DNA of 64,000 nucleotides. Source: Ailurus styani (Eukaryota; Chordata; Mammalia; Carnivora; Ailuridae). The notes under the pieces were generated by a model. The model did no database searches and was not told the DNA's origin. It was given only the letters and a program-made list of their open reading frames with translations. The position numbers and the translations under genes are program-made. Location of the stretch: positions 129,750 through 193,749 of the forward strand of contig LNAC01000031.1 of NCBI GenBank assembly GCA_002007465.1, read 5' to 3'. Shown piece by piece: positions 55,651 to 64,000 of this stretch. Numbering within the stretch: the first letter of the stretch is position 1; every line of letters begins with the position of its first letter.

Positions 55651-56670
55651 AGTCGTTTCCTCCCCCCACGTTTATCGAGATATAATTTAATTATATATAA
55701 TACATATAATTATATATAACAATATAATATAATATTGTATTATATATAATTATATAATACAATATTATATTATATATAATTATATAATATAATATAATTA
55801 GAAATTACATATAAATTTAAGGTGTACAACATGTTGATCAATACACTTACATATTGTAAAATAATTACCACCATAGTGTTAGCTTACACCTCCATCACCT
55901 CACATAATTAACATTTCTTTTTTATGGTGAAAACACTTAAGATCTACTCTCATAGTATCTTTCAGGTATATTATACAATACTGTTAACTATAATTATTAT
56001 GCTGTTCATTAGATCCCCAGAACTGATCCATCTTATAACCGGAAGTTTGTACTCTTTGACCAATATCTCCCATTTCCTCCACCCCCAGCCCTTGCTAACT
56101 ACCATTACACTTTCTGTTATTATGAGTTTGGCTTTTTTAGATTCTACATATGAGTGTTATAATAATAATATTTGTATCTTTTGTCCCATGAATCTGTTGT
56201 TTGTTAGTTCACCTTGCAGTATTTTTGAGAAATGCCTGCAACTATTTCAGTCTGAGTTCTAAGTTAAACAAAACAAACACCTTGTGTCAGTCCTTCAAGT
56301 ATCTCCCAGAAGGGTCAGAACTGATTTACACAAAAACTTGTGAATAAGATCTGCTGTCTTTCATCTGGAACTGCAGACCAAGGTCCCACACTGGGAACAC
56401 TGGCTGCCGCCATTTTAAAACTGCTGCTGAACCAGGGAGGTGGTATGGTAAGGCAAGTAAAACCACCCCAAATCTTCCTTACCATTTTCAAGTGGCTTGT
56501 TTCTTGATTCAGCTTCACTTAGTTGATGTAAAACCTTCAACTATTTTCCAGAGTTTTGACAAAGCTGGTTTTAACAGCTTATGCTTGTTTTTTGATGATT
56601 CTGTTAATGGAGAGGAGTTTAGAGTGCCTACGCCACCATGTTGCTGACTACTCTCAGACATTACCAAATG
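55651..56670 (-). mobile_element. Old L1 3'UTR-type tract
   Basis: CGTTTATCGAGATATAATTTAATTATA, AAGGTGTACAACATGTTGATCAATACAC, ATCCCCAGAACTGATCCATCTTATAACCGGAAGTTTGTACTCTTTGACC, CAGGGAGGTGGTATGGTAAGGCAAG...CACCCCAAATCTTCCTTACCATTTTCAAG, TTCCAGAGTTTTGACAAAGCTGG are reversed 3'UTR segments of old L1 families. The 112-codon frame at 55924-56262 and the antisense frame at 56315-56518 are by-products. Confidence 0.72.
55681..55800. repeat. AT-only palindromic tract
   Basis: About 120 bases built from TATAATTATATATAA and ATAATATAATATTGTATTATA variants with strong self-complementarity. Confidence 0.9.
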
Positions 56671-57637
56671 TATTTTAAAAATGACATTTTTTGTATATTC
56701 CAGGTCTATTTAAAATCTCATGGGTGAAGTTCCAGTGCCAAATGAGGCCATCTTGCAATACTTTATGCCACAGAGACTTTGAGGGCTCAGTGGTCAGAGG
56801 AATTAAAAATCTACATAACCACAATATGATCTGGGGTGGCTTCTGGAAAAAAAAAAGGCTTAAGTAAATCCTTGAAGGTTGAGTAGCATTTAGACAGATG
56901 ATAGAGGATGGGGGTGGTTTGAGTTAAGACCCTGATTTAGACAGGGTTGTGGGCAATATGCAGAGACTTCTGTAGAGATAGTGAACTGACTCGTCAGCCT
57001 AGCTAAGGCAGAACATAATTTTATGGGAAATGATAAAATAAAATAAGTATATCTAATGCATTTATAACCTGTGGTTCAGCAACATGATTTCAAAATCCCA
57101 GGCTTTTACAGCTGTTTCATTTCACCCACATCTCCTGAGCTAGAGAGTAAAATAACATCAAATGGGGTTCAAGAAGTTTGCAAGGTTACAGAGTTTGAAA
57201 TTTAGGTGATTTAATGATTCTATGCTTCTGTGGTTTCCTTTTTTCTGTATAATAACTAGTGTTGCTATAATCTTCAATCTTATTATAATTTGTATGTCAT
57301 TTGCCTCTAAATTCCTCATCTTGCCTTGCTATTAAAAAAGAATTTAAATTGTATTATACCTATAAATACATGTAGCTTAAAAAGAAAAAAATAATATTTT
57401 TCTTTTATAAACAAGTCAAATTATGAATTTTAGAAATAATAATCATATTTTGTTCTACAGATGATATAAAGTCACTTTCAATAAGATATTCACTGCATGA
57501 AAACATAGATAGACCTTGAAAATAATAGAAAGAAAAATGATAATATAAAGATGGGAAGGAAATATTCAGTAGCTTATAACTTTAAAATTGAAACTAAAGG
57601 CCAAAGAATGTTCACATCCTACATAATTGCTCCATAT
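56671..57637. other. Unique sequence
   Basis: No gene or repeat recognised. Confidence 0.42.
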
Positions 57638-57645
57638 TTTATATA

Positions 57646-57680
<35 letters not shown>
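57638..57680. repeat. (TA)n microsatellite
   Basis: About 20 TA units with one CA interruption. Confidence 0.95.
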
Positions 57681-57885
57681 GGTCTTTAACAAACAGCATG
57701 TAGCTAATGCAGAGTTGAATGTTATGCCAAAATTGGGTCTAGAATCAAGTTCTCCTCATTGACAATACTATTTTAGCAGATTCAAGTTGAGGACAGAAAT
57801 GAATTTAGGGCAAAAGAATGTATTATGAACATGATAATTATCTTTTTACTGGAGTTATTAAAATGTCTTATTATTGTGATCTGTA

Positions 57886-58268
57886 TTAGTTTTCTTGAGT
57901 TGCCATAACAAAAAATTACAGGAGACTGGTTGGCATGAGCAACAGAAATATTTTTTCTCACAGTTCTGGATGGTAGAAGTTTGAAATCAAGATGTCTACA
58001 ATGTTGATATCTCCTGAGACCACTCTTCTCGGCCTGGAGATGGCTGTCTTTGTATATTCACATGATCTTGCCTCTATATAGATCTGTGTCCTACTTTACT
58101 CTTCTTCTGAGGACACCAGTCATCTTGGATTAGGGCCCATTCTAATGACCTCATGGTAAAATTATCATTTCTTTAAAGACTGTTTCCAAATATAGTCACA
58201 TTCTGAGATACTACAGGCTAGAACTTCAAAATATGAAGTTTGGGCAAAGACAGTTCAGCCCATAATGA
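57886..58268 (-). mobile_element. MLT1-type MaLR LTR
   Basis: Reversed blocks: CTGTATTAGTTTTCTTGAGTTGCCATAACAAAAAATTAC, TTCTCACAGTTCTGGATGGTAGAAGTTTG, CTGAGGACACCAGTCATCTTGGATTAGGGCCCATTCTAATGACCTCATGG, ACTTCAAAATATGAAGTTTGGG. Nearly complete, solitary. Confidence 0.87.
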
Positions 58269-58322
58269 AGTAATTCTGTCAAATACAGATTGTTCACTTC
58301 TTTTAGTAGGAATTGGGAAATA

Positions 58323-58515
58323 GGGGCGCTTGGGTGGCTGTTGGTTAAGCATCTGACTCTTGATTTTGGCTCAGCTCATGATCTCAGGGACATGAGATAG
58401 AGCACCATATTGTCTCCATGCTCAGCAGGCAGTCTGCTTGAGATTCTCTCTCTCCCTCTCCTCTTTCCCTTCTCCTATTCTCTCTCTCATAAAAAAAATT
58501 AATCTTAAAAAAAAA
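58323..58515 (+). mobile_element. CAN-SINE, diverged
   Basis: GGGGCGCTTGGGTGGCTGTTGG to AAATTAATCTTAAAAAAAAA. Flanks GAATTGGGAAATA / GAATTGTAAATTA are an imperfect duplication. Confidence 0.9.
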
Positions 58516-59580
58516 GAATTGTAAATTATGGTTGATGGAACATAATTTCTTCTAAATTCATGCAATTATTTTGGTTGAGTTGAGGGTTAGCTCTGGGACC
58601 TCTAGGTTTCACTGTAAAGATAAAAGTAACTCAAGATATATATGATGTTTAGCTTCCAGACTCATTTAATCACAATTTCAATAAAAGATTAAAATATTTT
58701 CATAATTTACTGTATTATTACCATTCTGAATTACCGGTGTCTTTGTGACTTCTAAGTATGAAAATCTTGAAACACTATGTTATATTCCTTTTTTTAAAAA
58801 ACACTACAGTATATTAAGATCTTGGTTTATAAATATGCTAATGTTACTATATTTTTCAGCAATTTATTCTTGCTCTTTAGTGTAAATTCAGAACATGTTA
58901 ATGCGGGATGTTTGGATGAATAACTTGTTAGGAGATTGATCACTATTATGAGCCATGTTCATATATAACAGACTTTGGGAGAAAATGTTACTTTACTTTA
59001 CTGACTTAATTTCTGTTAATAGAGTTTGAAGAACATGGATAATTCTGAGTATAGTAGCTTAATGATATTATACAGTCCAAGGGTGAAATATAAGCTAATG
59101 TTTGCTCATTAATCAATGAAAAAAATTTTTAATTCACTTCTTGAGTAGCTTACAGTATCTTGGCCTTACTATTCCCCACAAACAGATATTTTTTTAAATG
59201 CTTAGTATGTAAATATAATGATTTAACATCATTGGCTAATTGACTATATAAATTGGTCTGGGCTTATATTAATTTTCTTTCTTTACTGAATAAATGATTT
59301 AAGTTAAAGGAAATAAAATATTACTAATTCATTCATTTCAGAGTATCCTCTGGATAGAAAAAAATAAAATGTATTTTTGAAAATATGTTCTTGGTGTTGC
59401 CTGCAGTTTTGAAGAGTCAGAGAATCAAAATGTTATTAAACATCTAATTAAGAAACCTAATTTGTTAAACTTTGCCAGTTTAAATCAGAATTTTTCCAAA
59501 ATCTAGATATATTTTTAAAATCTCTATTTATTATTTTAGTTTGTTTATTGTGTTCTTTTACCACATTTAACTCCAAAAGC
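58516..59580. other. Unique AT-rich sequence
   Basis: No gene or repeat recognised. Confidence 0.42.
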
Positions 59581-61080
59581 TTAATCTGAGAATCTGGCAG
59601 GAAATGGATAACTTCTCCAACCTGAGCCTAAGGTTGTTATCGAGCAGATCTTTCTTCTTCCTCACTGTCTACCATGTTTTTCAGGGGTGCAGATCCCTCC
59701 AGGATAGTTCCCGGGTTCTGGTGGCATCTGCTTTGGGGTGGTTTTGGTAAATGGGGAACACTGTAGAAGACTAGGGAAGGGAAAAGAGGAGAAGAAGGGA
59801 AAGTGGACATTTAATTAGAGATTAAAGGGCTGTCTAGGGCAGCATCTCTGGCATAGCTCCATTCCACTCTGCATTTTACTTCTCTGGACAGGCCCTCATT
59901 GGTTCTGCCTTCCATCTAGTAATCTAGCTCCTGGGATCCTCTGTCCCTCCATTTCAGCTAGCTATGGTTCCTGCCAGTACTAACTTCTGAGTCAGTTCCC
60001 TGCTCTCTATTGGGCAATAAGGTCTTCCATCACTCATGCTACCAATCCCTTTGTTTACTTTTCTCTGTTTTAAACACTTGAAGTTAGTTCTGTTTTCCTA
60101 TTTAGATTCTGAATGATATTCTCTCCCTAAGAAAATTATGTCTTTTTTTAGGAATTGTAAAAGTAAATATTTTCTGTTCCTTTTGTGTTTATGTATTCAG
60201 AAATAATCAATATTTTCTGCTTAATACCAACATTTCATGATAAGATTTACAGTTTCTTGTTACAATTCTTTTTTGAAGCACACATCTCACTTTGATATTT
60301 TCCTCTACTAGACTTCACAGTTTTCTAGTATATTCAAATGCACTCTAGTATTTGTGTGTGGTGGTGGTAGCGGGGAAGGCAAGAAAATTTTCATATGGCA
60401 AAAGTCAATTCTTTTGAGGTTATTACCAAAAAAAGAGAGAGAGGAAGAGAAGTGGGATTGAAGATTGGAAATGGATGCAAGAAATAATCTAAAATAGAGA
60501 TTGATCCAGTGCAACATTAGATGATAGAGAAAATAACAAAAATTAAATTAAGACCTTTAGGTTAATATTTCTGGTTCTCATAGGAGAGAAAAGTTGAGAA
60601 ATGAAAGAGGATTGTGTAGTAGGAAAGAGGATTAACAGTTGAATATCATAAAATCAGGTCTATAATGATTATTTGGATAGAGGATGCAATCAAAAGGGCA
60701 AAAAATAATTCTGGTAAAGAAACTGTTAATCTGCTGCACAGTATCAACCACTTCCCCTTCCATTTTCCTGGACAAAACCTTGCTTATGTTCAGCAGTGCA
60801 AAGTTCCCAACTAAAAAACCACTTTCCAGGATCTCCTTTGGGCTACAATTGTCTATGTAATCAACTTCAACCCAGCAAGGAATGTGAAAAAGTTGTATGT
60901 GAAATTCTTTTTTTATTTATTAAAGGGTAGGTGACAACTGGTGTCAACATCTGCCTCCCTTCTTCCTGCTTTAAAAATAGACATGATGCTGGTAACTAAA
61001 GGAAAGTTTTGCAGCTGTGAGGTATGAAGCATGAGAAAGGCTATCTCTCTAAGATTGGCAGGCTGGCTATGTGGAAAAAC
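59581..61080. other. Mixed sequence, some possible old repeats
   Basis: 59590-60110 is more GC-rich and has the feel of an old dispersed repeat (CTCCTGGGATCCTCTGTCCCTCC, TACTTTTCTCTGTTTTAAACACTTG). 60740-61075 likewise resembles a decayed LTR-type repeat. I cannot name either. A purine-rich antisense frame at 60308-60517 is not credible as a gene. Confidence 0.3.
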
Positions 61081-61093
61081 AGTAAAATACTAT

Positions 61094-61275
61094 GGGACTT
61101 CTGGGTGGCTCAGCTAGTTAAGCGTCTGCCTGGGGCTCAGGTCATGACCCTAGAGTCCTGGAATTGAGCCCCATGCCCAGTCTGCCTCTCCCTCTACCTG
61201 CCCCTCCCCCTGCTTGTGGTTGCTCGTGCTCTCTCTCTCTCTCTGACAAATAAATAAAATCTTAAAAAAAAAAAA
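61094..61275 (+). mobile_element. CAN-SINE, internally shortened
   Basis: GGGACTTCTGGGTGGCTCAG to CAAATAAATAAAATCTTAAAAAA. About 20 bases shorter than its neighbours because the 'gggctccctgctcagcgggga' block is mostly missing (GAGCCCCATGCCCAGTCTGCC). Confidence 0.93.
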
Positions 61276-62894
61276 GGGAACATCTCATGGCAAACATTAT
61301 CAAGTACAAAGTAAAATAAAAAACACAATATACATTTCCTACACAACAAGCAGGAGGTTGCTAGCATTTGTTGAGCCAAGGTGTCAGGAATTAACTTGGC
61401 GTTTCCCACCAAATGCAAGATGTCTGCTGTGGCTCCAGTCCACTACAGAGGCATTCAGACCCAAAGGAAGAAATACATACAGAGAATGATGCTAGTGTGT
61501 TTTATATTTTTTCTAAGAAAAGTAAAAGATTCTGACAACTACCACAGCTTTCATTTGTTCTCATAGGGCAAAGTCATGCCTCAAATCACCCTTTAATGGG
61601 GAAAGTGAGAAATCACGGGGTGATTACTTGACTGCTTTGCATTTTGCCACACTAAACTAAACCAAGATTCTATTTTCAAGGATGAAGTAGAGATTGATAT
61701 TGTTAAGATAGATAAAAGTGTCTGTAAAAATATTTAACAAAGCAAAGGAAATTTCAAGTCATTTTTCCTTCCTTTATAACGTCTGACAAATAAGAAATAA
61801 ACAACTGTCAAGTCTACCCTAATATGCTAAAGCAGATGTTGTAAACAAAATTGATCAGAGGAAAGAAAGGGAAAGCAGAATAATACTTAAACATATCAAT
61901 AAGGTATTTGTTAAAAATAAAGAAAACAAGTATATAGTGTGCATTGTATATGGTCTCATTTAAATGCCTTTTCAAAAAAATTAGTTATTGAAATTTTCTT
62001 CTTTTTCTGCTAATAGATACAGGACCAGAGCTAAAATATTTAATATTTAATGTATTTTGATTATTTCATATTTTATAGTATTTCTAACTTGCTAATAAAA
62101 ATAAGAATCACAATGTAAACAAATTGATTGATATTTCCAAACATCCTGAATAAGATAAATAACATTTTCCAAATTATTGGGATCAACAGCTCTAATATCA
62201 ATTGTATTTAGCAAAAGAATAGCATAGAAAAAACAAATAGCAATTTTTCAAATTCAATTCAGTTTTTGAACATACTGTCTGATTGATTAAAAAGGGTCAG
62301 GGATTTAAATAAAGTTAATTAACTTCAATATAAATTATGATCATGAAAATGATAGAGATTAAATAAACATCTTACATTTTTATTATGTTTCTTAAATATT
62401 GTTTGTTATACACTTTAATATTCATTTTGGTAAAAAAAAAAGCTATCTTTATTTTACATGTGAGAAAACTGAATTCAAAAGTGTTCCATAACTCATCCAT
62501 AGATCTCAGGTATCAGGAGGCAGAGAAAAACAGCATTCATTATGGAATACTAAAATCTGTTTTGAAAATTTTAGCTATCTGCAGTCCAGGGAGCAAAGAT
62601 GTTATACTCTTTCAATAAAAGTTATAATTTGGAAGGGGAGAATATGCTGGCTCACTACTATACAGATTGTACAACAAACATGTAATTACTGTACTGTTCA
62701 GTAACAAGAAGATAAATAACTGACTTAACTAAAGGAAAGGACTATTTCTTCTCTTGTTAAAATTTAGTATTTTATAGCCTACAATACATACAAAAGATAA
62801 TAATTTAATGAGGATATATTCTGTACCAAATTTGTAGCAATTAGATTTTGCTTCCTGTTTCATAGTAGATGCTTTCTTACTGTGTGCTCACTTT
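61276..62894. other. Unique AT-rich sequence
   Basis: Possible weak MIR-like stretch at 62440-62530 (TTTATTTTACATGTGAGAAAACTGAATTC). Otherwise nothing; short frames at 61381-61566 and 62385-62618 have no features. Confidence 0.4.
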
Positions 62895-63060
62895 GTAGAA
62901 AAGGCTAGGGAATCTTTATAAGAACACCTGTCCCAATGACGAATGCCCCATCCTCATAAGCTAAACATCTCCCAAAGGTCCCTCCTCCTAATACCATTAC
63001 CTTTGGTGGTTAGGATTTCAGCATACGAATTTGGGGGAGGTCATGAACATTTAGATGATA
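62895..63060 (-). mobile_element. MLT1-type MaLR LTR, partial
   Basis: CATCCTCATAAGCTAAACATCTCCCAAAGGTCCCTCCTCCTAATACCATTACC and TTAGGATTTCAGCATACGAATTTGGGGGAGGTCATGAACATTTAG are the reversed first part of the MLT1 consensus; the rest is missing. Confidence 0.8.
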
Positions 63061-63245
63061 CCAGTTCACTTACATGTCAGAGGCTTTCAGTAGTCTGGAT
63101 TGAATGGCTATATTGCACTGAGTAGGATGTTTCAATTTCCATTTCTGTATATACTCTTGGTGTAATCTTTAACCATGATTATTATGAGATATTCTGAAAT
63201 TTCAAGAATCAGAAGTGGTGACTGATATAATGAAAATGATGGACT

Positions 63246-63432
63246 GGGCGCCTGGGTGGCTCAGTCGGTTGAGCAACTGCCTTCAGCTCAGGTCATGATC
63301 CTGCAGTTCCGGGATCGAGTCCCACATCGGGCTCCCAGCTCCATGGAAAGTCTTCTTCTCCCTCCGACCTTCTCCTCTCTCATGCTTTCTCTCTCTCTCT
63401 CAAATAAATAAATAATCTTAAAAAAAAAAAAA
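63246..63432 (+). mobile_element. CAN-SINE
   Basis: GGGCGCCTGGGTGGCTCAGTCGG to CAAATAAATAAATAATCTTAAAAA. Perfect 14-bp duplication GAAAATGATGGACT at 63232-63245 and 63433-63446. Confidence 0.97.
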
Positions 63433-63540
63433 GAAAATGATGGACTGTCTAAACTAGTACATTTTCTTAGAGGAACGAATTAACCATTGTGTTTCTGTTG
63501 TTCCAGCTACAGTCAAATATTCTGCTGGGCTGTAAAGTTT

Positions 63541-63749
63541 TTTTTTTGTTGTTTGTTTGTTTGTTTTAAAGATTTTATTTATTTATTTGAAAGAGAGAGA
63601 AAAAGAGAGAGCACGAGAGGGGAGAAGATCAGAGGGAGAAGCAGACTCCCCATGGAGCTGGGAGCCCGAAGCGGCACTCGATCGGGGAGTCTGGGATCAT
63701 GACCAGAGCTGAAGGCAGTCATTCAACCAACTGAGCCACTCAGGCACCC
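63541..63749 (-). mobile_element. CAN-SINE
   Basis: Tail with (TTTG)n, AAGATTTTATTTATTTATTTG, body and head GAGCCACTCAGGCACCC. Duplication TGGGCTGTAAAGTTT / TGGGCTGTGAAGTTT at 63526-63540 and 63750-63764. The 71-codon + frame at 63487-63702 is a SINE read-through. Confidence 0.96.
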
Positions 63750-63863
63750 TGGGCTGTGAAGTTTGTTCCTACAATGGTAGGCAATGTGTTTATGATTTTT
63801 AAACATCTTTTTTTTAATTTTTCAGTTCTTTCTTCTTAACTATCTTACATGGAGATTTTACTT

Positions 63864-64000
63864 TCTTTTTTTTTTTTTTTAAGATTTTATTTATTTGACA
63901 GAGAGAGAGAGAGAGATCACAAGGAGGCAGAGGCAGGTAGAGGGAGAGGGGGAAGCAGGCTCCCTGCCAAACAGGGAGCCCGATGTGGGGCTCGATGTGG
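63864..64000 (-). mobile_element. CAN-SINE, cut by the window end
   Basis: T-run, AAGATTTTATTTATTTGACAG, GGAGGCAG variant, up to GAGCCCGATGTGGGGCTCG; the head lies outside the window. Confidence 0.93.

Larger units (their letters stand above)
52520..55680 (-). mobile_element. Long old L1 ORF2 tract, SINE-interrupted
   Basis: Reversed ORF2 blocks over 3 kb: CTATCCTTTCTCCATTGAATGGACTTGGAACC, TGTCAGTACCACACTGATATTATTACAGTAG, TTCACTATCCTGGTTAAATGTATTCCTAGG, GTATGATGTTAACTGTGGGGTTTTC, GGTAGAATTCACCAGTGAACAC, TCCATTGTGGTCAGAGAATATAC, GAATATTCTCTGTATTTGAAAAGAAAGTGTATTCTGCTG. Frame is lost throughout, so no functional reverse transcriptase. Carries SINEs at 54201, 54781 and 55272. Confidence 0.9.

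Noticed and set aside
55924..56262. 112-codon open frame
   Set aside because: It lies within an antisense L1 3'UTR-type tract.

Overview
The window looks like AT-rich, gene-poor nuclear DNA from a caniform carnivore, most likely a mustelid. The organism call rests on 27 copies or fragments of the tRNA-Lys-derived CAN-SINE (head GGGCGCCTGGGTGGCTCAG, internal CT-rich block, AATAAA-type tail). It also rests on the carnivore-type L1 3' ends at 4.07-4.28, 8.09-8.25 and 15.1-15.6 kb. Several young SINEs carry the variant with 'GCCTACTTGTAATCTCTCTC' near the tail, which I associate with mustelids. That narrower assignment is inference. I see no complete protein-coding gene, no RNA gene outside SINE heads, no CpG island and no CRISPR. 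Nearly all long open frames lie inside transposon remnants or low-complexity DNA.

Layout. 0-6 kb: a SINE, MIR and L2 remnants, and four of the window's five single-N assembly joints (142, 3129, 4572, 5453). Three of these have the sequence before the N repeated after it. 6-14 kb: unique AT-rich DNA, a very short young L1 3' end (8.09-8.25), an old L1 on + (10.8-11.8) and an old L1 on - (11.8-12.95) carrying a SINE. 14-16.1 kb: a three-layer nest, L2 (-) interrupted by L1 (+), itself interrupted by a SINE (+), with a fifth N joint at 14484. 16-29 kb: L1 3'UTR-type DNA, MIRs, two L2 (+) stretches, SINEs and long unique DNA. 29-30.2 kb: L1 pieces in opposite orientations.

30.1-35 kb is the most informative part. 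First comes a pair of minus-strand segments with exon-like splice borders (30186-30349 and 30662-30774, unidentified). Next is a decayed endogenous retrovirus on the - strand. It has two related LTRs of about 400 bp (31453-31862 and 34541-34935) with aligned TATA-like and AATAAA signals, a primer-binding-site-like position, a gag-like frame, and a protease active-site motif followed by a stop. Most of pol and all of env are absent.

35-64 kb: a SINE inside a SINE at 36.1-36.6; unique DNA with a modest CpG cluster at 37.9-38.2; long minus-strand L1 tracts (42.8-45.4, 52.5-55.7, 55.7-56.7); four MLT1-type MaLR LTRs, all on - (42.4, 51.1, 57.9, 62.9 kb); two SINEs in one target site at 47.4-47.9; and a SINE cluster at the right edge.

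There is no gene network to describe. The window reads as intergenic desert or a very large intron. All family names come from remembered consensus sequences, and boundaries of old repeats are good to a few tens of bases at best.
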